Positions 32,230-40,067 of a DNA stretch of 40,067 nucleotides are shown here, one piece after another. Below the pieces are notes generated by a model that searched no databases, was not told where the DNA came from, and worked only from the letters and a program-made list of their open reading frames with translations. This DNA is from an uncultured Eubacteriales bacterium. GTDB taxonomy: Bacteria; Bacillota; Clostridia; Oscillospirales; Oscillospiraceae. A program made the position numbers and the translations under genes. Each line of letters starts with the position of its first letter. The first letter of the stretch is position 1. The stretch is from the NCBI GenBank assembly GCA_900544405.1, contig UQVA01000017.1:1-40067 (forward strand), written 5' to 3'.

Positions 32230-32496
32230 ATGATCCAGAAGGAAAAGAAGACCCAGGTCATCCTGGACAATGCTACCCACGAAGGCGACACCGGTTCTCC
32301 CGAGGTCCAGATCGCGATCCTGACCGCCCGTATCAACGAGCTGACGGACCATCTGCGGGTACACAAGCACGACAACCACTCCCGTCGTGGCCTGCTGATG
32401 ATGGTCGGTAAGCGCCGCAGTCTGCTGGACTACCTGTACCGGAAGGACATCGAGCGGTACCGTGCGATCATCGCCAAGCTGGGCATCCGTAAGTAA
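32230..32496 (+). CDS. rpsO: 30S ribosomal protein S15
   Basis: An 88-aa primary 16S rRNA-binding protein that organises the platform of the small subunit. The sequence follows the family closely: GDTGSPEVQIAILTARI (residues about 21-37), LTDHLRVHKHDNHSRRGLL and the final RRSLLDYLYRKDIERYRAIIAKLGIRK region. The ATG at 32230 has a GAAAGGTGG RBS; an upstream in-frame ATG would add 13 residues with no homology. An intrinsic terminator follows, then pnp, the conserved rpsO-pnp order. Confidence 0.97.
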   Translation: MIQKEKKTQVILDNATHEGDTGSPEVQIAILTARINELTDHLRVHKHDNHSRRGLLMMVGKRRSLLDYLYRKDIERYRAIIAKLGIRK

Positions 32497-32504
32497 GTAT
32501 TGAG

Positions 32505-32531
32505 AAAGGGCGGCGAAAGTCGCCCTTTTTT
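32505..32531 (+). terminator. Intrinsic terminator after rpsO
   Basis: The stem AAAGGGCG / CGCCCTTT is extended by GC/GT pairs to a GAAA tetraloop and followed by six T residues. It separates rpsO from pnp. Confidence 0.9.
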
Positions 32532-32538
32532 CAGAATC

Positions 32539-32624
32539 GTCGGGATTTTAGCAGTTGAAAGTGTGACAGAAGCGGCGTGTACCTCCACGTTCCTGCCCCA
32601 GTTTCAAGTGCTAAACCTCCCGAC
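32539..32624 (+). promoter_or_regulatory. Long hairpin in the pnp leader, candidate RNase III site
   Basis: Outer stem GTCGGG (32539-32544) pairs with CCCGAC (32619-32624). It continues TTTAGCA (32547-32553) with TGCTAAA (32609-32615) and TTGAAA (32555-32560) with TTTCAA (32602-32607), with small internal mismatches. In E. coli RNase III cuts a similar pnp leader stem, enabling PNPase autoregulation. Confidence 0.65.
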
Positions 32625-32660
32625 ACCCAAAAAATTTTCTAACAGGAGGTAATTTTACCA

Positions 32661-34787
32661 ATGATTACGCACAAACAGTTCCCCAATCACAAGGTTTATG
32701 AAATGATGATCGGCGGCCGTCCCTTTACCGTGGAGACCGGCAAGGTGGCCGAGCTGGCCGACGCCGAGTGTGTGTGCCGCTACGGCGATACCGTGGTGCT
32801 GACCACCGTTACCTGCTCCCCTCTGCCCAAGGCGGGCATCGACTATTTCCCTCTGACCATCGAGTTTGAGGAGCGGATGTACTCCGTGGGCCGCATCCCC
32901 GGCTCCTTCAACCGTCGGGAGGGCAAGCCCTCCGAGCGGGGCATCCTGAACAGCCGGATCATCGACCGGCCCATGCGGCCCCTCTTTGACGAGGAACTCC
33001 GCAACGACGTGGTCGTGACCTGCACCGTGCTGGCCAATGACTACGACAACCCCGTGGAGATCGTGGCCTCTCTGGGTGCTTCCATCTCCATCGCTTCCTC
33101 CGATGTGCCCTGGAACGGACCCGTGGCCACCACCAACGTGTGCCACCTGAACGGCAAGTATATCGTCAACCCCTCCGCCGACGAGCGGGCCGCCGCTGAC
33201 TGCTTCGTGTGCATCGCCTCCACCTTCGAGAAGGTGGTCATGATCGAGACCGAGGCCAACGAGGCTCCCGAAAGCGTGGTGCTGGAAGCCATCCGTATCG
33301 CGCACGAGACCAACATGGAGATCGTGAAGTTCATCAACGGCATTGTGGCCGAGATCGGCAAGCCCAAGTTCACCTTTGAGAAGGCCGCCGTGAACCATGA
33401 CCTGCTGGACGACCTGATGGCCTACGGCCTGGACCAGATCGAGTATGCCCTGGACACCGACGACAAGAACGTTCGGGAGGAGCGGCTCACCGCTGCCCGT
33501 GTGGACTTCGCCAACAAGTTCGCTGACAAGTACGAGGACTTCGAGACCAACATCGAGGTCTGCCTGTACAAGATGCAGAAGAAGGTCGTCAAGAAGTGGC
33601 TGCTTGCCGGCAAGCGTGTGGACGGCCGTGGTATGGACGAGATTCGTCCTCTGGCTGCCGAAGTCGGTCTGCTGCCCCGGGTCCACGGTTCCGGACTCTT
33701 CACCCGTGGCCAGACCCAGGTGCTTTCTATCTGCACCCTGAACACCCTGTCTGCCGCTCAGAAGCTGGATACCATCTATCCGGAGGAGACCAAGCGGTAT
33801 ATCCATCATTACAATTTCCCCTCCTTCTCCACCGGTGAGGCCAGAGCCGCCCGCTCCACCTCCCGCCGGGAGATCGGACACGGCGCTTTGGCTGAGAAGG
33901 CGCTGCTGCCTGTGATCCCCGATGTGGAAGAGTTCCCCTATGCCATCCGTGTGGTGTCCGAGGTGCTGTCCTCCAACGGCTCCACCTCTCAGGCCTCTAT
34001 CTGCGGCTCTACCCTGGCCCTGATGGATGCCGGCGTGCCCATCAAGCGGCCCGTGGCCGGTATTTCCTGCGGCCTGATCTCCGACCAGGAGACCGGCGAG
34101 TGGCGGACCTTTACCGATATTCAGGGCGTGGAGGACTTCCACGGCGAGATGGACTTCAAGGTGGCCGGTACCACCGAAGGCATCACCGCCATCCAGATGG
34201 ACCTGAAGAACAAGGGCCTGACCATGGAAATCATTGCCGACGCTCTGGAGCGCTGCCGCAAGGCCCGTCTGGAAATTCTGGACCAGATTATGCTGCCCTG
34301 CATCGCCGAGCCTCGTGCCGAGGTCAGCGAGTACGCCCCCAAGATGATCTCCCTGAAAATTCCTGTGGATAAGATCCGGGAAGTCATCGGCTCCGGCGGA
34401 AAGACCATCCAGAAGATCTGCGCCGACACCGGCGCCAAGGTGGACATCGACGACGACGGCAGCGTGTTTATCTCCGCTGTGGACTCCGCCGCCGCTTACG
34501 CCGCCAAGAAGATGGTGGACGACATTTGCTTCGTTCCCGAGGTGGGCAAGCTGTACTACGGCAAGGTGGTCCGCATCCTGCCCATCGGCGCTTTCGTGGA
34601 GATCGCTCCGGGCCATGACGGCATGGTCCACATCTCCAAGCTGGACAACCGCCGGGTGGAGAAGGTCGAGGACGTGCTGAATCTGGGCGATATGACCTGG
34701 GTGAAGTTCATGGGCTTCGACGAGAAGGGCCGTGCAAACTTCAGCCGCCGGGATGCGCTGAAGGAAATGGCCGAACAGAATAAGTAA
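32661..34787 (+). CDS. pnp: Polyribonucleotide nucleotidyltransferase (PNPase)
   Basis: A 708-aa phosphorolytic 3'-5' exoribonuclease of the degradosome. It has two RNase PH-like domains; the first includes GDTVVLTTVTCSP and FNRREGKPSERGIL, the second RTQV-like GQTQVLSICTLNT and the FPSFSTGEARAARSTSRREIGHG segment with the active-site D in MDFKVAGT. A KH domain follows (IREVIGSGGKTIQKIC), then an S1 domain (YYGKVVRILPIGAFVEIAPG). The ATG at 32661 has AGGAGG at 32643-32648. It has near-usual length and is followed by an intrinsic terminator. Codon use is strongly biased to C-ending codons, as expected for high expression. Confidence 0.97.
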   Translation: MITHKQFPNHKVYEMMIGGRPFTVETGKVAELADAECVCRYGDTVVLTTVTCSPLPKAGIDYFPLTIEFEERMYSVGRIPGSFNRREGKPSERGILNSRIIDRPMRPLFDEELRNDVVVTCTVLANDYDNPVEIVASLGASISIASSDVPWNGPVATTNVCHLNGKYIVNPSADERAAADCFVCIASTFEKVVMIETEANEAPESVVLEAIRIAHETNMEIVKFINGIVAEIGKPKFTFEKAAVNHDLLDDLMAYGLDQIEYALDTDDKNVREERLTAARVDFANKFADKYEDFETNIEVCLYKMQKKVVKKWLLAGKRVDGRGMDEIRPLAAEVGLLPRVHGSGLFTRGQTQVLSICTLNTLSAAQKLDTIYPEETKRYIHHYNFPSFSTGEARAARSTSRREIGHGALAEKALLPVIPDVEEFPYAIRVVSEVLSSNGSTSQASICGSTLALMDAGVPIKRPVAGISCGLISDQETGEWRTFTDIQGVEDFHGEMDFKVAGTTEGITAIQMDLKNKGLTMEIIADALERCRKARLEILDQIMLPCIAEPRAEVSEYAPKMISLKIPVDKIREVIGSGGKTIQKICADTGAKVDIDDDGSVFISAVDSAAAYAAKKMVDDICFVPEVGKLYYGKVVRILPIGAFVEIAPGHDGMVHISKLDNRRVEKVEDVLNLGDMTWVKFMGFDEKGRANFSRRDALKEMAEQNK

Positions 34788-34809
34788 GCACCAAAAGAGA
34801 GATTCTCAG

Positions 34810-34846
34810 CCCTCCCTGCGGAAATTTTTCCAACAGGGAGGGTTTT
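34810..34846 (+). terminator. Intrinsic terminator after pnp
   Basis: Stem CCCTCCCTG (34810-34818) / CAGGGAGGG (34834-34842) followed by TTTT; the 15-base loop contains a smaller GGAAA/TTTCC pairing. Confidence 0.85.
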
Positions 34847-34849
34847 GCG

Positions 34850-35520
34850 GCCCAAAAGTATCCGCCACACGGAGACGGATGTTGCTGCTTTTGCGCCGGC
34901 CAAAGGCTCTCCTGTGTAGGGGGAGCAGTCATGGCGTAAGCCACGACTGAGGGGGTGTAATCTTGAAATTTGGGATTCCTTCCGGCGATGCAGAAAATAG
35001 CCTTCCCCTGGGGGAAGGTGGCCGGAATCACCGTTCCGGCCGGATGAGGGGCGGTAGGGACTGAGCCGAAGCACAGTCCAATGGCTCCCCTGAAAGGGGA
35101 GCAGTCACGGGCCATAGCCCGTGACTGAGGGGGTTAACCCCTCCGACCTCGCTGACGCTTGGCCACTTAGTAGCGGCATGACTGCCACAGGCAGTCATGA
35201 ATATTTCTATTCGCTGCGCGGGGCACAACCCCTTTCAGGGGAGGCAGCGCCCCGCCGGGAGTGCGCACCAGAGCCTTCCCCCAGGGGAAAAGGCTTTTCT
35301 CAGAAACCGTTACGCCCTACTTCTATTCGAGGACACTCCCTCTGTCAGCCCTGAAGGGCTGACACCTCCCGCTAAGAGGGGGGCAAGAGACGGTGCTTCG
35401 GCTCAGTCCCTACCGCCCCTCATCCGTCACGGGCTATGGCCCGTGCCACCTTCCCCCAGGGGAAGGCTTTTCTCAGAGGGACGGAAACTCCGGGGGCGAA
35501 CCCCCAAAAACACACATCTT
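34850..35520. repeat. Largest mosaic repeat block of the window
   Basis: A 761-base gap between pnp and the exporter genes. In order: A-type unit (34903-34959, stem TCATGGC/GCCACGA with one mismatch), B-type unit (35000-35060, stem GGCCGGAA-tcaccg-TTCCGGCC at 35020-35041), A-type unit (35083-35135, stem TCACGGGC-cata-GCCCGTGA at 35105-35124), D-type unit (35179-35245, GACTGCC/GGCAGTC), reverse A-like unit (35335-35385, GTCAGCCC/GGGCTGAC at 35344-35363), and reverse B unit (35405-35467, CACGGGC-tatg-GCCCGTG at 35428-35445). No gene or clear promoter is seen. Confidence 0.8.
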
Positions 35521-35548
35521 TCACGACTTATAGAGAGGAGGATACGAG

Positions 35549-37330
35549 ATGATCTTCGGAAAGCACATCAACCGCTATTATCTCAAGTACGCCGGGTGGC
35601 TCCTTATGGGCCTGGCGGCGCTGGTGGCGGTGGACTACTTCCAGCTGGTGATCCCGAATCTTTACCAGATGGTCATTAACGGCTTGAACCAGGGCTACGT
35701 CCTGGTGGATGGCGTGAAAATGGCCTTCGACATGAACTTCCTGCTGGACAAGATCTGTATGCCCTTGGTCTGGGTGATCCTGGCCATGGTCATCGGCCGG
35801 TTCGGTTGGCGTGTGTGCATCTTCGGCGCCGCCATCAAGGTGGAGACGGACCTGCGTAACGATATGTTCGACCACGCCAAGGACCTGTCCGTCCAGTATT
35901 ACCAGGTGAACAAGGTGGGCAACCTGATGAGCCTGTTCACCAACGACCTGGAGACCGTGCAGGACTGCTACGGCTCCGGTTTCCTGATGTTCTTCGACGC
36001 TCTGGTGCTGTTCGTCCTGTCCGTTTACAAAATGTGGCGGATGAATCAGCTGCTTACGGTCCTGTGCCTTATCCCCATGGCGCTGCTGCTGGGGGCCAGC
36101 ACGGTGGTCGGCAATTACCTTACCAAAAAGTGGGACATCCGTCAGGAGGCCTTCTCCAAGCTGTCCGACTTTTCCCAGGAGAGCTTCTCCGGCATCGCCG
36201 TCATCAAGGCCTTCGTGAAGGAAGCAAAAGAATTGCTGGCCTTCCGGAAGCTGAATGAGGAGAATGAGGTGGCCAACGTGGAGTTCACCAAGGCCAGCGT
36301 TCTGCTGCGTATCCTGGTGGAACTGTTCGTGGAGAGCGTGGTGGCCGTGATTCTGGGCTACGGCGGCTATCTGGTCTGGAATAAGACCTTCAACGCCGGC
36401 CAGTTGGTGGAATTCATCGGCTACTTCAACGCCATCGTCTGGCCTATTATGGCCGTGTCCGAGCTGATCGACATGACCAGCCGGGGCAAGGCGTCTTTGA
36501 GGCGTATCAGCGAACTGCTGGACGCCAAGCAGGATGTCCACGACCGGGAGAACGTTTCCGACATTGGCCCGGTCCACGGCGACATTGAGTTCCGGGACCT
36601 GACCTTCCGTTACCCTGACGGGGAGTACGATGCGCTGAAGCATGTTTCCTTCACCATCAAGGCCGGCGAAAACGTGGGTGTTGTTGGCAAGACCGGCTCC
36701 GGCAAGACCACCCTGGTGGACCTGATTCTGCGGACCTACAATGTACCTGACGGGACCATCTTTATTGACGGCAAGGACGTGAACGACGTGTCCATCCGCT
36801 CCGTCCGGGACGGCTGCGCTTACGTACCCCAGGATAACTTCCTGTTCTCCGACACCATCACACGGAACATCGCCTTCGGCGTGGATAACCCGGAAAACTC
36901 CCAAGTGACGTTGGCCGCTCGGATGGCCGACGTGGATTCCAACATCCGGGAATTTGCTCAGAGCTATGATACGGTGCTGGGCGAGCGTGGCGTTACCGTG
37001 TCCGGCGGCCAGAAGCAGCGCATTTCCATTGCCCGGGCGCTGATGAGGGACGCACCCATTCTGATTCTGGACGACAGCGTTTCCGCCGTGGATACCAAGA
37101 CCGAGCGGACCATTCTGGACAATCTCCGCAAGACCCGTGCGGGCAAGACGACCATTTTGATTGCCCACCGGATTTCCACCATTGAGCAGATGGATAAAAT
37201 CCTCTTTGTGGACGACGGCGAGGTGGTGGCCGTGGGTACCCATGCCCACCTGTACGCCACCAACCCGGAATACCGGAAAATGGTGGATCTGCAAAAGCTG
37301 GAAGAGGAAGGAGGCAAGCACAATGCGTGA
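35549..37330 (+). CDS. ABC exporter half-transporter with degenerate ATPase site
   Basis: A 593-aa protein: an ABC transmembrane domain with six helices (about 15-320) and one NBD. Walker A is GKTGSGKTT (about 380-388), the signature is VSGGQKQR, Walker B is LILDDS, and the H-loop is AHRIST. The catalytic glutamate after Walker B is aspartate (DD), as in BmrC-type subunits of heterodimeric exporters. The ATG at 35549 has GAGAGGAGG at 35533-35541. It overlaps the next gene by 8 bases, so the two subunits are coupled. Substrates of such pairs include drugs, lipids or peptides; none is indicated here. Confidence 0.92.
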   Translation: MIFGKHINRYYLKYAGWLLMGLAALVAVDYFQLVIPNLYQMVINGLNQGYVLVDGVKMAFDMNFLLDKICMPLVWVILAMVIGRFGWRVCIFGAAIKVETDLRNDMFDHAKDLSVQYYQVNKVGNLMSLFTNDLETVQDCYGSGFLMFFDALVLFVLSVYKMWRMNQLLTVLCLIPMALLLGASTVVGNYLTKKWDIRQEAFSKLSDFSQESFSGIAVIKAFVKEAKELLAFRKLNEENEVANVEFTKASVLLRILVELFVESVVAVILGYGGYLVWNKTFNAGQLVEFIGYFNAIVWPIMAVSELIDMTSRGKASLRRISELLDAKQDVHDRENVSDIGPVHGDIEFRDLTFRYPDGEYDALKHVSFTIKAGENVGVVGKTGSGKTTLVDLILRTYNVPDGTIFIDGKDVNDVSIRSVRDGCAYVPQDNFLFSDTITRNIAFGVDNPENSQVTLAARMADVDSNIREFAQSYDTVLGERGVTVSGGQKQRISIARALMRDAPILILDDSVSAVDTKTERTILDNLRKTRAGKTTILIAHRISTIEQMDKILFVDDGEVVAVGTHAHLYATNPEYRKMVDLQKLEEEGGKHNA

Positions 37331-39206
37331 GTATTTGCCGATTTTTATCGTTCTGGGCATCATTGGCATCTTTACCCTGGGCTTTATCGCGGCCTATGTG
37401 CGGGAAAAGCACCGCAAGGACGGCAAGGGCCAGGACCGGAACATCCCCGACGGGGAGATCATGCGGCGGCTGATGGTGTATGCCAAGCCCTACTGGAAGG
37501 AATTCCTGCTGGTGTTCTTCCTGATGATCCTCTCCAATGTGTATGCGCTGGTGTCCCCGCTGCTGGTGGGCGACATTGAGGAAATGGTGAAAAATGATTT
37601 CCCCCTGCCCCGGCTCTATGCCATGGTGGGGACCTATGTGGCCATTCTGCTGGTGAGCCTGGGCTGCACCTACATTCAGTCCGTGATCTTGCAGAAGGTG
37701 GGTCAGAAGATCCTGTCCGCCCTGCGGCTGAATGTGTTCACCCATATCGAAAGCCTGTCCCATGAGCAGCTGAACAACATCCCCACCGGCAAGCTGGTGA
37801 CCCGTGTGGCCAACGACACCAACGCCATTTCCATGATGTTCACCAACATATTGGTGACGATGCTCACCAACATGATGATGGTTATTGGCGTGCTGGGAGC
37901 CATGCTGGTGCTGAACTACGCCCTGACGCTGATGGTGCTGTGCTTCGTGCCGTTCCTGGTGCTGTTTACCGTGATTTTCCGGAAATTCTCCCGGAAGGTC
38001 TACCGGGTCGTCAAGGACGGGACCACGGACATCAACACCTATCTGTCCGAGAACCTGTCCGGTATCAAGATCACCCAGATTTTTAACCGGGAAGGCCAAA
38101 AAATGCAGGACTTCCTGGATAAGAGCAACAAGCTGAAAAAGGCCAAGCAGAACCAGATTTTCGTCTTTGGCGTGTTCCGGCCCATGGTGTATATGCTCTA
38201 TATTTCCTCGGTGCTGTGCCTGCTGTTCCTGGGCGGCAAGGGCTATATCCAGCCCGGAAGCGTCCTGGGCCAGACCTTCACCAGCGGTATGATCGTGACC
38301 TTCTACATGTATATCTCCCGGTTCTTCAACCCCATCCAGACCCTGGCCGAGCAGTTCAACCTGCTGCAGAGCGCTTTCGCCAGCGCCGAGAAAATTTTCA
38401 CCATTCTGGATATGGAGCCGAACGTGGTGGACGAGCCGGATGCCATCGAGCTGGACGAGATCAAGGGCGAAATTGAGTTCAAGGACGTGTGGTTTGCCTA
38501 TATCCCCGGCGAGTGGGTGCTGAAAGGTGTGTCCTTCCATGTGCATCCCAAGGAGACCGTGGCCTTTGTCGGCTCCACAGGCTCCGGAAAGTCCACGATT
38601 TTGTCCCTGATCGTGCGGAATTACGACATCCAGAAGGGCCAGATCTTAATTGACGGCATGGACATCAAGAAGATCAAAATTTCCTCCCTGCGCCGTCATT
38701 TCGGCCAGATGCTCCAGGATGTGTTCCTGTTCTCCGGAACGATCCGGTCCAACATCCTCCTGCGGGAGGAGGGCATCTCCGACGAAGAAGTCATGGAGGC
38801 TTGCCGGTATGTAAATGCGGACAGCTTCATCAACAAGCTGGAGCATGGGCTGGACGAGCCGGTCCGGGAGCGGGGTAACAACTTCTCCGCCGGACAGCGG
38901 CAGCTTCTGTCCTTTGCACGGACCATTATTCACAAGCCCAGCGTGATGATTTTGGACGAGGCCACCGCCAACATCGATACGGAGACGGAGGTCCTCATAC
39001 AGGATTCCCTGGAAAAGATGAAGAACATCGGCACCATGCTCATCGTGGCCCACCGGCTCTCCACGATCCAGCACGCAAACAACATTATTCTCCTGTCCCA
39101 CGGTCAAATTCTGGAGCAGGGGGATCACCAGCACCTGCTGTCCCTCCACGGGCGGTATTACCAGCTCTATACCCTGCAGTATAATAAGCAGGCCCTGGGG
39201 CAGTAA
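37323..39206 (+). CDS. ABC exporter half-transporter, catalytically competent subunit
   Basis: A 627-aa protein. An extra N-terminal helix (about 4-26) with a charged linker precedes the usual ABC transmembrane domain (about 55-350). The NBD has Walker A GSTGSGKST (about 417-425), signature FSAGQRQLLS, a deviation from LSGGQ, Walker B VMILDEA with the catalytic glutamate, and AHRLST. Thus the intact catalytic site would combine this Walker A/B with the VSGGQ of the partner, the standard heterodimer arrangement. It overlaps the first subunit gene by 8 bases. A strong terminator follows 23 bases after the stop. Confidence 0.92.
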   Translation: MREYLPIFIVLGIIGIFTLGFIAAYVREKHRKDGKGQDRNIPDGEIMRRLMVYAKPYWKEFLLVFFLMILSNVYALVSPLLVGDIEEMVKNDFPLPRLYAMVGTYVAILLVSLGCTYIQSVILQKVGQKILSALRLNVFTHIESLSHEQLNNIPTGKLVTRVANDTNAISMMFTNILVTMLTNMMMVIGVLGAMLVLNYALTLMVLCFVPFLVLFTVIFRKFSRKVYRVVKDGTTDINTYLSENLSGIKITQIFNREGQKMQDFLDKSNKLKKAKQNQIFVFGVFRPMVYMLYISSVLCLLFLGGKGYIQPGSVLGQTFTSGMIVTFYMYISRFFNPIQTLAEQFNLLQSAFASAEKIFTILDMEPNVVDEPDAIELDEIKGEIEFKDVWFAYIPGEWVLKGVSFHVHPKETVAFVGSTGSGKSTILSLIVRNYDIQKGQILIDGMDIKKIKISSLRRHFGQMLQDVFLFSGTIRSNILLREEGISDEEVMEACRYVNADSFINKLEHGLDEPVRERGNNFSAGQRQLLSFARTIIHKPSVMILDEATANIDTETEVLIQDSLEKMKNIGTMLIVAHRLSTIQHANNIILLSHGQILEQGDHQHLLSLHGRYYQLYTLQYNKQALGQ

Positions 39207-39229
39207 GAAGCGGCTATGATCAAGAAGCA

Positions 39230-39262
39230 CATCCCGGCGGGAAACCGCCGGGATGTTTTTTT
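39230..39262 (+). terminator. Intrinsic terminator of the ABC exporter operon
   Basis: Perfect 11-bp stem CATCCCGGCGG / CCGCCGGGATG with a GAAA tetraloop and seven T residues. Confidence 0.95.
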
Positions 39263-39276
39263 GTGAGAAAAGCTTC

Positions 39277-39810
39277 CCGGCGGGGCGAAAAAAGCCTTCC
39301 CCTGGGGGGGGAAGGCGTCACGGGCTAAGGTCCGTGACGGATGAGGTCGAAGGTTGCAATTTTGAACCAGCTTATGGTGATAGTCGATCGCTTCGACCTC
39401 ATCAGTCGCAACGAAAGTTGCACCAGCGTAGTAGAGGTATGACTGCCACCGGCAGTCATAAAGATTTTGAATTCGCTGCGCGGAGCACCACCATCCAGGG
39501 GGAGCCTTTTCTCAGAGCATCCAAGTCCTTGCTCCTAAAGTAAGCACACTCCCCCAGTCTGCCCGTAGGGCAGACAGCACCCTCTGAGAGGGGGCCAAGG
39601 GACGGTGCGACATCGTAGTCCCTACCGCCCCTCATCCGTCTGCCCTGACGGGCAGCCACCTTCCCCCAGGGGAAGGCTATTCTCAGAAGTTCCGGGGTGG
39701 TTCTTCTGAGTCAATGGCTCCCCCTACACGCCGGGAGGCAGCGCTTTGCAAGTTTCTGCGTATAAAATTCGTGCGGGCAGGGCGTGCCGCCGCCATTACA
39801 GGCCCCATCG
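39277..39810. repeat. Mosaic block of palindromic intergenic repeats
   Basis: It contains a B-like unit (39294-39350, stem GTCACGG/CCGTGAC), a D-type unit (about 39438-39500) nearly identical to the window start, a reverse A-like unit (39547-39597, stem GTCTGCCC-gta-GGGCAGAC at 39557-39575), a reverse B unit (39620-39678, CTGCCC/GGGCAG) and a C-type unit (39753-39800). No gene is supported. Confidence 0.8.
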
Positions 39811-39869
39811 CTGGCCTCCCTTAAATCCCATTTTCATCCACAAATTGTTTCCCTTACATTCAAAGTTCC

Positions 39870-39901
39870 TTCACTTTTCGGCGGGGCGGATGTGCTAATA
39901 T
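39870..39901 (+). promoter_or_regulatory. Possible promoter of the structured RNA
   Basis: TTCACTTTTCGG (39870-39881) resembles the rpsO -35 region, and TAATAT (39896-39901) is a plausible -10. The spacing between the obvious hexamers is 20 bp, longer than ideal, so the exact elements are uncertain. Confidence 0.4.
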
Positions 39902-39907
39902 ATAGGC

Positions 39908-40067
39908 ACAAGGTCCGAAGGGGCAGGGGAGCCGATGCCGGGGAAAGATCTCCGGATGAGCCGACGGCACATCCCCGTGACAGGCCTCCGAGCGGCGTTT
40001 TCATAGATGTGTTCTCCTTTCTTTTTCTGTTTTCAGGCGGCAGGGTTTCCTCCCTGCCGCCCATTTT
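39908..40067 (+). ncRNA. Structured leader RNA with 3' terminator, candidate riboswitch
   Basis: The RNA can fold as a closing stem AGGTC/GGCCT (39911-39915 and 39983-39987), a second stem GGGGA/TCCCC (39926-39930 and 39972-39976), TGCC/GGCA (39936-39939 and 39966-39969) and an inner hairpin GGGGA-aaga-TCTCC (39940-39953). A U-rich linker then leads to the intrinsic terminator GGCGGCAGGG/CCCTGCCGCC (40036-40061) and TTTT at the window end. Aptamer plus terminator is the usual riboswitch layout. The compact core and the GTGACAGGCCTCCGAGCGGC end faintly recall molybdenum-cofactor-type RNAs, but I cannot assign it from memory. A standalone small RNA is the alternative. Confidence 0.5.

Noticed and set aside
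32655..34631. 658-aa minus-strand ORF opposite pnp
   Set aside because: Antisense shadow of pnp, with low-complexity G/V/H/L composition and no RBS.
18121..39810. CRISPR arrays
   Set aside because: The repeats are dispersed in intergenic blocks, in both orientations and with irregular spacing; no cas genes are present.

Overview
The window looks like a chromosomal segment of a GC-rich Clostridia-type Firmicute, probably an Oscillospiraceae/Ruminococcaceae relative. This is inferred from the gene set, from AGGAGG ribosome binding sites and sigma-A promoters, and from mosaic palindromic repeats in most intergenic regions. No rRNA, tRNA, CRISPR array, prophage or transposase was seen.

Layout. 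(1) 254-3727 (+): hom, aspartokinase and asd, the common trunk of the aspartate amino-acid family, behind a clear promoter. (2) 3921-16930: a large nucleoside-uptake-like locus. On the minus strand lie a BMP-family lipoprotein, an ABC ATPase, two permeases and a 740-aa PHP-type (DUF3604-like) hydrolase. Next to them is a YesM/YesN-type two-component system. Divergent from it is a plus-strand operon that opens with an unusual cytoplasmic protein joining a ParB/sulfiredoxin-like domain to a BMP ligand-binding domain, followed by a metallophosphoesterase, a DUF2461 protein and a GNAT acetyltransferase. (3) 18497-19855: a Cof-type HAD phosphatase and a convergent bioY whose promoter overlaps a BirA-like operator. 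(4) 20364-24063 (-): a second BMP-type ABC transporter without a binding-protein gene beside it. (5) 24353-26820 (-): a DUF1836 MerR-like regulator, hflK and hflC.

(6) 26821-27799: a long divergent intergenic region with a dense cluster of DnaA-box-like 9-mers, including two exact TTATCCACA sites. Genes to its left run leftward (to 19313) and genes to its right run rightward to 39206, as expected at a replication origin or a DnaA-titrating site. (7) 27800-34787 (+): mini-RNase III, rqcH, a purine-type phosphoribosyltransferase, ribF, rpsO and pnp, a translation and RNA-metabolism neighbourhood. A long hairpin lies in the pnp leader. (8) 35549-39206 (+): a heterodimeric ABC exporter with one degenerate catalytic site. 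(9) 39207-40067: a strong terminator, repeats, then a promoter-like sequence and a compact structured RNA ending in an intrinsic terminator at the window edge; this is a candidate riboswitch for a gene outside the window.

The most interesting items are the ParB-BMP fusion and its two-component/transporter neighbourhood, the DnaA-box cluster, the repeat family whose hairpin arms change sequence from copy to copy but stay complementary, and the uncharacterised structured RNA at the right edge.
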